Origin: Zingiber officinale
Lineage: Eukaryota; Streptophyta; Magnoliopsida; Zingiberales; Zingiberaceae
DNA: 64,000 nt
Direction of reading: 5' to 3'
Assembly (NCBI RefSeq): GCF_018446385.1
Contig: NC_056001.1
Coordinates: 9,294,672 to 9,358,671, forward strand
Position numbers and translations under genes: made by a program
Shown: in pieces, positions 1 through 11,171 of the stretch
How the letters are laid out: every line of letters starts with the position of its first letter
How positions within the stretch are numbered: the stretch's first letter is position 1
Notes under the pieces: model-generated
Database searches by the model: none
Seen by the model: only the letters and a program-made list of their open reading frames with translations
Told to the model about the DNA's origin: nothing

Positions 1-3000
1 TGAAACTCTCTTCACAAACAATTATGGGGGGTTTTTCAGGAAAAGATATAATTGTGAATGGAGTGTATATCCAGGAGTGAGTATTGAGTAGATGGGCAGG
101 ATAACAAATTTCTCTCTCTATATATCTATCACACTGAATGTATCCACTCGTGTCTATTGGCTCTAAGAGTAATATCAAAGTAGTTAAATGCATGAAACAT
201 TGCTACTCTTGGAAATGCCGAGCAAATCTCAATCCAAGCAAGCTTGTGCCCTCATTTTGAACTGCCAACATAATTGTTGTCATCGTCTTTGAGACTCTAT
301 TTTATTTGTTTTCATTATGCTTAGGCAGTTGCAATTATTTTTCATCCAACGCAATTAAATTATATCTTTTCCATTAAATTGTCAGTAGGCAACTCAATTT
401 ACTCTTATTAGATCCTTGTGCCTTATTGCAACGCCTTCATTTCTCACTTGCTAGATTTTTCATCCATCAAATGCAAGCTGCATCAGCAAAATTACGTATG
501 CTTTCTTTAGCTACGTGGTCCAAATTTTCCAACATTAACTCATTTTATACAAAATCAAATTGCCACATCGCAGAATTATTGTAATCTTTAGCAGGATTGT
601 GAGATACGTGGTCCAGTATAATAATTTGTTTGTGGTTGTTTTTCCAGCAATTGGGTATAAATGTCTTGTCTGCACTCACAGTTTATTTGCACGCCAATTC
701 GGATCAAGCTTGGATTTGATAAGAAAGTGGAGAGCTGAATGAGTGTACCTCCCTGTCAACATCAAAGTCTGTTTCCATTGGACAGTAAGTGTTGATCGTT
801 TTTATGATGCCAAAAAGTAAATACGTTCTTTCTCAACGTTTCTATCAATTCATCTTAAAATCAATACAGAAAAAATAAAATACGAACGATTATTAATTTT
901 TGAAATAATAACTAGCACATAAGTAAAGTATTTAGTTTAACTTTATCAAAATTCGAATTCTAGATCTTATAATGATAATATTTTATGTATTAATCACTAG
1001 TGTCCTTAAAGAACAGTGGAGTGAAGTGTTGATCAATCTTTATAATAGACCACATATAAGTTGAATTCCTTTCCAACTTATTATGCTTTTTCAACATTAG
1101 AATATAATTTGACATGCTGGCCAGCACTAAAATTTTTGCTGGAGCCTGGAGTCGTTGGGTCGCTGCTACTCTTGCGGGCTATCAACTTGTCATGCAAGGT
1201 ACGCAACAAAACTCCAAAAACTATTTCAGCAAATATCATATGGATTTTCGATGGTTACTTTATTAGAAGAACCAGAAATATGAACAGCAGAGTAAGACTA
1301 CCAGTGTTGAAATTATAACAAGGCGTGTCAGTATTTTGAGTTTTCTACTATCACAGGGCATTGATGTGTTGTAGGGACCTCTGCCCATTCACTTACTGGC
1401 ACTATCTCAAATCCCGTTCTTTATTATTTGGGATGTAAGCCCGAAATGGTAGGCGTGAGGCCTCTGTCAGCTCCTGCAAATTCTCTCTCAGGACCATCTC
1501 TATTGTTCTCTCATAAGTAATCTATCCTGCTGGATTTTGTAACAGAAAGGACATCACTCATGGTCAAAGCCTGAAGCACGGATGATACGAGGGCCCACAC
1601 TTGTTCATCCAATTTTTGGGTTGGAGATGATGTGATGAATTACCGCTCTTCTTGCTTGTCATGAATTAGTTTCCGTTTATATTGTTTAGTACTATTTTGC
1701 TTTATCAAGCCCGTCCAGATGAAGATGAAGATGAAAGAAATGACTGCAACTCACAAATATGTCGAGGTAAACTTGGTTGAGTTTCTAAATTCCATGGATA
1801 TCTCTTGATTCGGATGTGGATAGCCTTCGCTTTCCTTTCGTTGTCTCAACTATTTCAAGTTAAAGAGTAGTTTTCTATGAAAAGAACGTCTAACCAATTT
1901 GTTATGATACTTCGTATCCAAAAAAAAATGGATTTTGTAATATATATTAGATGGCTGTGAAAGAAACGTAGTCCTATTTGTATTTGGGATAATAAAGATC
2001 GTGAAGAAGCAATGGCTAAGATGATCAATTAAAGAGCATTAGATATCGATGATTGATGTATTCACATGCAAAGATGAGGATGACAATCAATCATCGATAG
2101 TGATGTGGCTCAACTCAAGAAGTGGTCCTGAAGAAACATGATGGAAGATTGAGACAACTCAGATTTTGCTGTTCTAGTGTTTTGGTACTTGGTTTTACCC
2201 ATTGGAAGAGTAAAGCAATGAAACATTGGCATCAAGATGGCGAGTGTTGTTGCTTGCTTGAAGAAAGTATAAGTATTGAGTCTAACCTAGGAACCAACAC
2301 AATTGGCAGATCTAATAATACATGCTTCATTTGGTTGAATTATGGAGCTCGATGGAACAAACAATAATGCCTTCAATCCTAAATCTTCTTGTATAATCTT
2401 ATTGCATTGTCTTAGTTCTCTTAACGTCTCGAGAGGTCCAAGCAATTTTTAAATATATTTAAAAAATGTAAGAGGAAATGGTTGATTGGTTGGGCTGCAT
2501 GGTTTGTGTGATTATTTCTCGAATGAATCATATTATTTGTTGTTATTGTTGATCACCATTGAAAATGAAAGTTTAGAGCTACAACAAGATTAAGATTAAA
2601 AAGTGTGTGGCAAATTAAATCAAACTGATAATTTGACGTCTATGTAATTTATCCTTCTTATTGTTAATCATGTGCGTTTTCATCTCCTGATCTCCACATT
2701 TATCCAACATTTCTGACTGTAAGTAAATGGATGTTGCATAATCCACTTTCTCTTTCAAATCACTTTTCAAAGAATTATAAAATTATCATTTCTAATTTTA
2801 GTTTATCTACTTTACTATCTCGATATTATCGATTAAAATGAATAAATTTAAGTGAAAGATTCCACACAACATACTCAAGTACTAACCTATTAAATTATAC
2901 AAGTGCAAAAATACAATTTATTTGAGAATATTTTTGTTTCCAATTTTCAATATCATTTCATGCCCACGTGTAACCATGTCCATCGCCTTGAGCCACCCAT

Positions 3001-3540
3001 ATCATGCATCCAATTGAAGAGAAGCATGTGGTCCAAGAGGGTTCAAACCCACGTGCCGTGCGCGTGAAAAAGAGCAATATTATACAACTAATTTACATAT
3101 ACATATTTATATTTATATATATTTCACTATTTGTAAGTCAAGGAAAAAGCAAAATGAAGAAGCCATTCTAATGGAAGAGCCGACAAAATTATTATGTTTT
3201 CCATCCGAGTTGGATCCACCTCTACAATTGAGTTGCAATTCGTAATGACCCACAAGTTTTAAAAATTCCTTAGTAATAATCTTTTGTTTTAAAGAAAAAT
3301 GAGATTCGAATTCTAATTAGTCCTTTATTAGCTAAGTATGGAAATTCATATCTAAGTTTGGATGATAAATTCTGAAATTAAATTTATCAAAAAATTATTT
3401 AAAAATGTCATTCCAAGAACAGACCCTCGACCAATCAAGTATACACTTTTAAGGATCTAAAATCCCAGGATTGGTATTAACATTATTAGTCCATCGAGTA
3501 TCTGTACCACATACGTGATAATTTATTTACTTCTTAAAAC
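1..3540. other. AT-rich intergenic stretch, no gene supported
   Basis: Only short open frames are present (for example 1061-1318 and 2122-2367 on the plus strand). None has a recognisable domain, a credible splice pattern or a biased codon pattern. The sequence is AT-rich with many homopolymer runs, as expected for plant spacer DNA. It may hold decayed transposon remnants that I cannot name. Confidence 0.6.
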
Positions 3541-3542
3541 TT

Positions 3543-3583
<41 letters not shown>
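3543..3583. repeat. (TAA)n microsatellite
   Basis: An uninterrupted run of about thirteen TAA/ATA trinucleotides lies in the spacer, about 80 bp left of the solo LTR. It is a simple sequence repeat with no other feature. Confidence 0.95.
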
Positions 3584-3584
<1 letters not shown>

Positions 3585-3665
3585 GATTGGACTGGATAAT
3601 TACTCAATTTCTATTCTTACACTGTTTAATATATGTCTATTTGTTTACAAAATCTTTTTAACATT

Positions 3666-5258
3666 TTATCTCGTCCGGAAGCTGAGTCGGATAGAGGCGG
3701 GTCGCACTGTCATTGGTGTTGACGGAAAGTCGTTGTGAAGCGGGGTCGATCTGGCACCTGTTGGAAAGTCTTACACGCACGGATGACGGGGGTGATGATG
3801 CAGACAATGACGTGAGGGCCCTGTGCACACTCAGACAAGCCGCCTCTGCGTTATAGACCAAGAACCAGGGAAAAAGTCTCCGGGTCAGGCCCTCCGACGC
3901 TCAAGTCAGGTACTTTTTCCCCAGAAGCACAGTGAAAAGGACGAAAAGTAAATGACGAGAATAAAATGACGAGTGAGCGTACCTGCGTAAGGGACAAAAC
4001 TTTCCTTTTTATACTGCAATGGGTGCTTCTAGAGTCTGACGGGTGTCAGAGAATGTCGGATGTCAGACTTTGTCTAGCGGTGAATGACACGTGGTGTCCC
4101 CCTATAGGTCTAGGAAGGAATCAGCGGGTGGTGAGCATCAGACCGTTAGCATATTCTCTGACAGACAGTGATTATTCCTTGACAGGTTGTTACGATTCCC
4201 TGACTTGCTTGTCGTGTAGTGTATGCTTGCCCCGATCTGTTAATCCTGGACTGGGTCCCTATGCTTGCCGTCCCCGATCTGTGGGGTGTAGACCTATATT
4301 TCCTAACCTGCGCTTGTCGCTTCACAAATCCAGATCTGTACACCCAGCCATGTCCTGCGTGTCCTGTCTTGTGAACTCCTGACCTGCCTTACCTTGTATC
4401 GTAAGGTGTATGCCTTGGTTTGGTTCCACTTATCTTGCGTCCCGACATATACGCCTCCGTCTGATTCCGTCTGTCTCGACCTGTATGCCTTAGTCCGATT
4501 CCGTTTGTCTCGACCTGTACGCCTTAGCCCGATTCCATCCGTTCCGACTTGTACGCCTCCGTTCGATTCTATCTGTCTCGACCTGTACGCCTTAATTCAT
4601 GTATCCTATGCCAGAAATCCTGACCTGTATCCTTAGCTGGCACATCCCGATCTGCACGCTTTGATCCAGGTATTCTGTCCCACAAGGCTATAAATCCTGG
4701 TCTGTATCCTTGGTTGGCACATCTCGATCTATACGCTTTGATCCAGGTATCCTGTGCCACAAGGCTATAAATCCTAACCTGTATCCTTGGTTGACACCTC
4801 CCAACCTGCACGTTTTGGTCCCTGTGTTCTGTGCCAGAAGTCCTGACCTGTATCCTTAGCTTGCACATCCCGACCTGCACGCTTTGATCCAGGTATCCTG
4901 TGCCATAAGGCTATAAATCCTGACCTGTATCCTTGGTTGGCACATCCCGACCTGTACGTTTTGGTCCCTGTGTTCTGTGCAACAAGGCTATAAGTCCTGA
5001 GTTGTATCCTTGCTTCTGAGTTCCTACTCGACGTGTAGGTCTAACCTCGGACTGCCACTTGTGTCTGACCAGGACCATCTTGTAACCTGACCCTTTAAAC
5101 TCCACGTAGACCGGATTCTTGACCTTCATGTAGGCCAGACTCTTGACCACCACGTAGGCCTGACTTCTGACCACCACGTGAGCTTGACTTCTGATCACCC
5201 CGAGGGCTTGACTTCCGACCACGTCCACTGTCCGACCCCACTATCATGCACCATATCA
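3666..5258. mobile_element. Solo LTR related to Tat-type Gypsy LTRs, with target duplication
   Basis: The 5 bases ACATT occur immediately before (3661-3665) and after (5259-5263) this block, which is a perfect target-site duplication. The ends read TTATCTCG (probably mutated from TGATCTCG) and ATATCA, a near-inverted pair. The first third resembles the LTRs of the large element at 9.8-24.6 kb: both carry the motif CCCTCCGACGCTCAAGTCAG (one mismatch in the left LTR) about 120-220 bp from the end. On the minus strand a TATA-like TATAAAAAGG sits near 4005-4015. No internal coding region is present, so this is a solo LTR left by LTR-LTR recombination. ORFs inside it are incidental. Confidence 0.85.
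4560..5010. repeat. Minisatellite of about 77-80 bp units inside the solo LTR
   Basis: Diverged units carrying CCTGACCTGTATCCTTGG, then TTTGATCCAGGTATCCTG, then CACAAGGCTATAAATCC recur about five times, with a spacing of about 77 bp between the first two copies. This inflates the solo LTR. The long minus-strand open frames here come from the repeat. Confidence 0.75.
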
Positions 5259-5263
5259 ACATT

Positions 5264-5660
5264 ATTACATTAATGTAGTCATATTAATGGTAGTAAAATG
5301 TGATTATCTTCCTTCCCCAAATTATATGAATAAAGATAAATTGTGAGATTAGCTTATAGCTAACCATAAAATTAATTAGGAGGTGGGAAGATTTTTATTC
5401 CTGTAAAACAGCCATATTAATGATAGATTGGATGAGATCTGATTGCTAAGTAGATAAAAATAGGTACACAGAGGCACAATGATCATAGAAGTGTATGCTG
5501 TGTCGGTGTAGGTATATCAATTATTAACCTAGGTCTCCGCTTTAAATTTAATCAAAATATATTTGCCAATGTCAAATCTTCCTATCACTTATTATTTGAA
5601 ACAAAAGCAAATCCTTTAAATACTCCAGTGAACTGTTTCATCAAATAAATTAATCAAGCA
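5264..5660. other. Presumptive promoter region of the bHLH gene
   Basis: This AT-rich spacer lies between the solo LTR and the bHLH leader. A TTTAAATA element at 5615-5622 is a possible TATA box, about 70 bp upstream of the first ATG of the leader. No other motif stands out. The solo LTR ends only about 400 bp upstream, so it could influence this promoter; that is inference. Confidence 0.4.
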
Positions 5661-5691
5661 GTATATAGACAGATACTAGAGAGAGAACAAA

Positions 5692-5978
5692 ATGCCTTCC
5701 TCAACTCCATTACCAAGAACATCCATCCAAACTATACATTCTTCTTCTTTGAACTCTTTCCTCAAAATCCCTTCTTCTACCAGCGTCGAGAGTGACGGAT
5801 ATGAAGTCCCAGAAAGACTCCAGATCATTGATCCTGCAACAGTAATCAGAGTTGGATCCGCAGAAGGTATGCACATTTAACATATTTATTCTGTATTTAA
5901 ATCTTAATTAATCAATGCATTAACGAGCTAAATTATGATATATGTTTTTTTTTTCTATACCATCTAGCTAGGCTGTGA
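5692..5978 (+). CDS. Candidate spliced upstream ORF in the bHLH gene leader
   Basis: An ATG at 5692 opens a frame that reaches a good donor (GAAG^GTATGC, exon end 5866). A pyrimidine-rich tract with acceptor CATCTAG follows, so the next exon would begin at 5968. After splicing the frame ends four codons later at the TGA 5976-5978, giving a peptide of about 62 residues. That stop is 26 bases before the bHLH start codon at 6005. The peptide is Ser/Thr/Pro-rich at the start and more charged later (GYEVPERLQIIDPAT). I recognise no domain. It could be a regulatory uORF in the transcript leader, a small independent gene, or non-coding leader that happens to be open. The exon boundary is inferred from consensus only. 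Confidence 0.4.
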
Positions 5979-6004
5979 ATGATTAATACACAATCATATA
6001 TTCT

Positions 6005-6964
6005 ATGGATTGTTTTGGTTGGGAGATGAATCCAGCCTACGCTGACCGGTGGAGTGATGAATTCTGCAACCAAGACAAGTTCGAGATCAACGAGCTCCAG
6101 CAGATTCTTCTTGCTTCATCAAGAACAAGCTCCGATGTCGGCAGAGCAATCAACGGTGAGTCATCTGTCGATAATTTGCCGCAGTGCCATGAAGGAGCGA
6201 CGGCCGTGTTGGGTCCTGATTCTGTTCTCTTGAGGTCGGAAGTGGGCGGCCGGAAACAAATCTCCGACGACGATATTTCGGTGATATTTTCGAGCTGCAA
6301 AAGCGGCAACATTTCCTCTGAGGGCTCATCCAAGTTGAGCCCGGCGGAAGATGCGGCTTCTTGTTCGAGATCATCGTCATACTACGCCGCCGCCGGCTGC
6401 GGCGACAAGAGAAAGTTGGATCAAGAAACCAAGCCCCCCATGCACATCATTAGTTTCGCCAAGAGACGGAGGGCCGGGAAGTGCAGCTGGGAGAATGCCA
6501 GTTCGACGACCATAGACTTCTCTCAGAGCGCGGAATTCGAGCCCGACGAGGAGGTGATCATGCAAGTGAAGGAGATGATCTACCGGGCGGCCGCGCTGAG
6601 GCCGATTTGCCTGGCGGCAGCCGCGGCGGCGGAGATGAAGCTGCCGAGGAGGAAGAATGTGAGGATATCAAGCGACCCGCAGACAGTGGCCGCGAGGCAA
6701 AGGAGGGAGAGGGTGAGCGAGAGGTTGAGGGCCCTGCAGAGGCTGGTCCCGGGGGGAGCCAAATTGGACACTGCGTCAATGCTCGATGAGGCTGCCAACT
6801 ATCTCAAGTTCCTCAAGGCTCATGTTCAGACCTTAGAAACCCTAGATTATTACTCCAGGTTCCATCCCCAGTACCATGATCACGCACCACCTTTTCCACT
6901 GCCTCTGAACCTCCAACCTTTTCCCATGCAAAGCCGCTTCACCCTGCTCCACCCAAAACCCTGA
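6005..6964 (+). CDS. bHLH87: bHLH87-like basic helix-loop-helix transcription factor
   Basis: This is a single-exon coding region of 319 residues. The bHLH domain spans roughly residues 223-278, with basic region [18 protein letters not shown], a loop with [17 protein letters not shown], and helix 2 [15 protein letters not shown]. Just upstream is the block [20 protein letters not shown] (181-200), which as I recall it is also present in Arabidopsis bHLH87, so I assign that group, a relative of HECATE and INDEHISCENT. The usual His-5/Glu-9/Arg-13 triad reads Gln-226/Ala-230/Arg-234, as in that group, so canonical E-box binding is not assured. The protein should act in the nucleus as a dimer; in this family roles are in floral and fruit patterning, not shown here. 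The N-terminal 180 residues are low in known motifs and end with a KRRR basic patch near 153-156. The start fits because an upstream stop lies close by. Confidence 0.9.
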   Translation: MDCFGWEMNPAYADRWSDEFCNQDKFEINELQQILLASSRTSSDVGRAINGESSVDNLPQCHEGATAVLGPDSVLLRSEVGGRKQISDDDISVIFSSCKSGNISSEGSSKLSPAEDAASCSRSSSYYAAAGCGDKRKLDQETKPPMHIISFAKRRRAGKCSWENASSTTIDFSQSAEFEPDEEVIMQVKEMIYRAAALRPICLAAAAAAEMKLPRRKNVRISSDPQTVAARQRRERVSERLRALQRLVPGGAKLDTASMLDEAANYLKFLKAHVQTLETLDYYSRFHPQYHDHAPPFPLPLNLQPFPMQSRFTLLHPKP

Positions 6965-8785
6965 ATATCATTATGCCTTCATCATTAGCTTAGGGTTTAG
7001 GGCTCACATTCCTTCATTTTCTCACTTAGTAATTAAACACACACTTTGGATTCTGAACGACCGAAAAGATTGAGGAAAGAAAGTCACTTTAATTACCAGC
7101 TTTGAGTGGCCCTTCATCCAATGCAAACCCTAAACCAGGATTATATGATAGAGTCATGAGTGCCTCCTTTCTGCTTCCTTTAGGGAGCATGGCATCACCT
7201 TTAATTAATCCATCCTTTTGAGGCATGAGAGAATCACGCACGACGTACACCTAATTAGATTAAGAGCCCAAGGAGGTACTTAAGAGAATATTATGACTAA
7301 TTACATTAATTTTGGTAGACTTTGGAGCTAGCCAGAGACATTATATTCTCTTTGGGTCAGAGTAAGTGGCAGAGAGGAATGTCATGTCCCCTTTAGTTAC
7401 AGCCAAGCGTGCCCTTGAGAAGGCCACCAAAATGTTGGAAGCACATGGTGGACATATCATAAAGGACACACCTTTAATCCAATCTACCTTTCTCAAGTCA
7501 TCATCTTAAATTTAGTGGAATAATTTAATGGGCTCTGGATTCTCTAGCAACCTTTAATTTGTTGGAGATGGTGCGAGATAACTTTTGATGTGATTGAAAG
7601 AAACAACAATTTTGATGTGCAAATTGGCCTTACTACCTGGATAGGAAGTATTAATGAGAACTTTAATTGTTGTTTGGTTTTTGTATCTTTTTTGTTGTAA
7701 TGTATTTTGCAAGCAAACATTTAGTCTTTGTCATTATTTATTAATTATTAGTTTAACTATCTATCCTCTATTAACAACTCCATGTTGATACGCAGTCATC
7801 CTGAAATTTGATAAATTAAATTACTTTTGCAAAACTATGTGTAGCATTTTACTCATGAGCCTAATCATAGAGAAATTTCACTGTGAAATTTCAGGAGATC
7901 TACAGTGCAATTATAGTAAAAAAATTTAACGCAAATGACAAGAAAAAAACTAGTTTATTGTAATTAATTTAATGATGAAAAATTTTAAATAATTATAAAT
8001 CTAGAATAGTAGTTTCTGTTTCAATTCTGTCCCAAAACGTTTTAAATTTTACAATTATCATAGTGAGGATGATGGATGACGGCGTCTGTGTTGGATGCGA
8101 TCCGAGCTTATTTTAAACAGGGCCCAAATAGTTAAGTTGCAGTCAAGCCTTAGCCCACAATCCAACTTTGTCATACCAAATCTAATATAGCTCGAGCTAG
8201 TTAGGCTAAATTTTTATATTTAAAAATTTAAATTATTTTAAAAATTACAAAGAAAAAGTATCGTTAAAATGAATTCTATTAATAATAATAATAATTTTAT
8301 TAAATACTATTAAAAATATTATTAATAATAATAACAGCATCACATTAAATTATTAATTCGTTTCGAATAATAATTTGTTATAGCGAATTAATTTTAATTA
8401 TTAATTTATTTAAAATTATTTTTGTCGATATCAAACAATTTATGCAACTATATATATATGTATATATAGTTTCGATTATTTTTTAGTTGTTTGAAAATGA
8501 TTTTTTTTGTTTTTAGTGTGTTAATAAGCCGCCTTTATGTTGCTTATACATGAAGTAACTCGATACGTGTCAAAATGCTGTAAATAATGCAATAAAATAT
8601 GTCGAGACCGATTTACAGCGTGTCATTCAAGGATTAATAAGTAAATAAATAAACAAATAAATTGTTTTAGGAAATAATAAACCGACCTGCCATCTCAACG
8701 CGGTGGACCAGCTGGCACGCGTCGACTGGCAACTAATGGTTCGGATCGTACATCATTGTCCGATCCGCTAAGCTATCCCTTCGGG
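6965..8785. other. Intergenic region between the bHLH and AG-peptide genes
   Basis: The first few hundred bases probably hold the bHLH 3' untranslated region. The rest is AT-rich, with (AAT)n-like runs near 8280-8345 and a TA-rich palindromic stretch near 8448-8470. I see no coding frame, RNA gene or transposon boundary. Confidence 0.5.
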
Positions 8786-8794
8786 CTATAAGTA
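8786..8794 (+). promoter_or_regulatory. TATA box of the AG-peptide gene
   Basis: CTATAAGTA lies about 100 bp upstream of the ATG in a C/T-rich leader context, so transcription would start near 8815-8820. The position and sequence fit a plant core promoter. Confidence 0.6.
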
Positions 8795-8889
8795 TCACCT
8801 TTTCCTCTTCCCCTACCACCCGCCGCCGTCTGCTTGCTTTCGCTTTTCTGTCTTCCTAGACTCTCGATCGAGACCTCGCCTTTGCCGTA

Positions 8890-9087
8890 ATGGACGCCCT
8901 CGGAGCCAAGACCCTCGCGATCTTCCTCGCCGCGGTTATCTCCGCCGCCTTCCTAGCCGGCGGAGCCGTCGCAGCCGATGCTCCCGCCCCCGCACCCACC
9001 TCTGCGGCCTACGTCGTCTCCCCGCCTCTCGCCGTCGCCTTCTTAACCTCCTTCGTCGTCCTCCTCCTCGGATTCCTCCGCCAGTGA
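8890..9087 (+). CDS. Arabinogalactan peptide, GPI-anchored
   Basis: This intact 65-residue protein has the three-part design of plant AG peptides. It starts with a hydrophobic signal peptide (about residues 1-28, ending GGAVAA). A very short mature part carries ADAPAPAPTS, the Ala-Pro/Thr-Pro motif whose prolines become hydroxylated and bear arabinogalactan. A hydrophobic C-terminal tail (VAFLTSFVVLLLGFLRQ) should be replaced by a GPI anchor. The mature peptide would be only about 10-15 residues at the outer plasma membrane. Family members of about 60-70 residues are AGP16/20/22-like. The coding region is GC-rich (typical monocot 5' bias) against an AT-rich surround. Single exon; the exact orthologue is not resolved. 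Confidence 0.9.
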   Translation: MDALGAKTLAIFLAAVISAAFLAGGAVAADAPAPAPTSAAYVVSPPLAVAFLTSFVVLLLGFLRQ

Positions 9088-9812
9088 TGGATCCGGCTCG
9101 TGCTCTCTTGGATGCTTCGCTAGGATCGGATTTTAGTCGCGTCAGGTTTCTTTTGTCTTCTTAGATCAAATAATGTGACGGCGATCGCCGTTCGTGTCTT
9201 TTATATGTGGATTTCAGTATCAGAGTATGTAGATATTGATACTTGGATTTGTTATTGATTCATATGGTGTTTATTTATCCTTTCCTCTTGGTCGCTTATT
9301 ATGTTTTTGTGATTCGGACGGATTGATTTCTCGGCGATGGAACGGACACGCGCTGAAAAAGACTCAAGATTTAACTTGATTCCTTGTCCAATAGCGAAGG
9401 TGTCGATTTGACTTCTCCGCCCTGGGTTTCGTAGGTTCTTCGATATTTGCCTGCGACGGTGTCAATTATGGTCCTTGTTCATGATTGCGAAACCAAAACG
9501 ATCGCTTTTAAGATCTGAAAATTGTTGAATTGAATGCAAATGATTGTAGCATTGTAGAAGGGTCGTTGGTTCCGTATTTTCAAAGAAAAGTTAAGGCGTG
9601 GATTCAATTGTCACTTTGAATAATCTCCATCGCTAGTTTCACTCAGATGACATAAAAGAACAAAAAAAATTGAAGGATCTGTTTTACAAAATTTACAAGG
9701 GAAATTACTTTCGATAATTATAATTTAAAACCTACTTCCATGTCCAGTGTCGGAACTCGGAAAGATTATTTTACTTTAAAATTTTAATCTTCTTTGATTG
9801 AGGAAACGGTAT
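9088..9812. other. 3' UTR of the AG-peptide gene and spacer
   Basis: This stretch follows the AG-peptide stop and runs to the left LTR of the large retrotransposon. It contains no supported gene. The first 200-300 bases are probably the transcript tail. Confidence 0.5.
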
Positions 9813-10470
9813 TGATCCTGTCCGAATCAGAAGTCAACGGACGCTGGGGACGTGGCGCTTCCTGCTAGACCCCCGAGTGCTCCGGTGAACCTGCAACAAA
9901 CCGAGCCGGGAGGGGTGTCCCGGCGACGGCCCTCCGACACTCAAGTCAGGCGAGGAATAATAAAGAGGTGGCTTCAGAGATTAAGACCCGCGTACCTCCG
10001 ATGAAGAAATGGAGGCCTTATATAGACCTCTCGAAGGAGCCTGGGCGCACCAATCAAAACAATCACCTGCTTTCGACCATGCTCAGGTATGGGTTTGTCA
10101 GAAGGGCATCCATAAGGCCATACCGCTACTGTATCAACCTCTCCATGATGTGACGGCGAGATCCTCCCTCGTGCACTCTTGTGTACGGCGTAATCATCAG
10201 ACATGCCTTTGCTGACATCCCATATCCTGAGCCAAACGAATAGGCCACTCGGCTAATCTTTGTATCCTCGCCCTTATCCTGGCCGAGCGGACCACCCGCT
10301 CGGCCCGGACACCCGCTCGGCCATTCGATCTTCTTGCGGAAACCCAAGCCCATGGCTAGGTTATCTTTGGCTCCGCTCGGACACTCAGCTGCTTTGCGAC
10401 CATTAACCGCTTAGTCAGCCCTCCATCCGTTGACCTGACCCTCTGAGGGTCCCCCCTTTTCACCGGATCA
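9813..10470 (-). repeat. Left LTR (3' LTR) of the Tat element
   Basis: This copy begins TGATCCTGTCCG and ends CACCGGATCA on the plus strand, and aligns along its length with 23869-24568. Read on the minus strand a TATA box CTATATAAGG lies near 10016-10025. It is about 40 bp shorter than the right copy through small deletions. Confidence 0.93.
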
Positions 10471-10483
10471 CTTGCCTTCCCTT
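10471..10483 (-). other. Polypurine tract of the Tat element
   Basis: On the minus strand AAGGGAAGGCAAG directly abuts the 3' LTR. It is where plus-strand DNA synthesis would be primed in the retroelement cycle. Confidence 0.75.
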
Positions 10484-11171
10484 CAAGTCTAGTAAAAGGA
10501 GGCAGTGAGTCCGACTGACTGGACTATGTGTCCGAGCGGGCGGTCGTCGCCTTACCGTCGCTTATAATATCCCTTGAGCCGTTCGACCTTTATGCCAAAT
10601 TCAGCCGCTCGGCTCTTCGTTTTGGTTGTCTTGTCGCTCAACGTGGATGTTTGCTTGTCTAAATCTTCTCGAAAATCAAGCAAATCCTCTTCATTAAGTC
10701 GAAGCATGCGAGGTATGGGCGCATTAATTGCGCCTGGTGACAGAGCACCACGTGGCTCTTCTTGCGTGGCGGTGATGATCCGTACGATGGGACGCCGATT
10801 ACTTTGAAATGGACGGTTAGATGATGACCTCGCCTCTCGTGACCTGCATCCGACGGACGAGGCTGACCAGCCTCGTTCGCATAAAGCCTTCGTCTTCGCC
10901 TTTACGCTGCATTCTCTGTTTCATTCCGCGTCTTCCGTCGAAGGTGCCCGCGGCTGTTTCGTTCCGGCTGTCCTAGTTCTTGCCTCTTGGTGTTTTTCGG
11001 CTTTCTGGTGATCTTCTCCGCTCATCCTCCCTCAGTAAGCTTCTCCCCTCCTTTCGTCCGGCCTTTTCCTTTCGCGTGGGACTTCTTTCGTTCCCTTGCT
11101 TGCGAACCTTTCTGTCCTCCGTTTCCGAGTTTCTTTCGGCTTCCTTCTTTCTTTTTCTTGATATTTTAGTC

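Noticed and set aside
2122-2367. 81-codon ORF in the left spacer
   Set aside because: No recognisable motif, no flanking exons and ordinary spacer composition.
3966-5228. ORFs at 3966-4382, 4394-4636 and minus-strand frames
   Set aside because: They lie in a solo LTR and its internal minisatellite; residue repeats follow the DNA repeat.
9968-10353. Paired small ORFs repeated at 24023-24396
   Set aside because: They are inside the two LTRs of the Tat element and are the same LTR sequence read twice.
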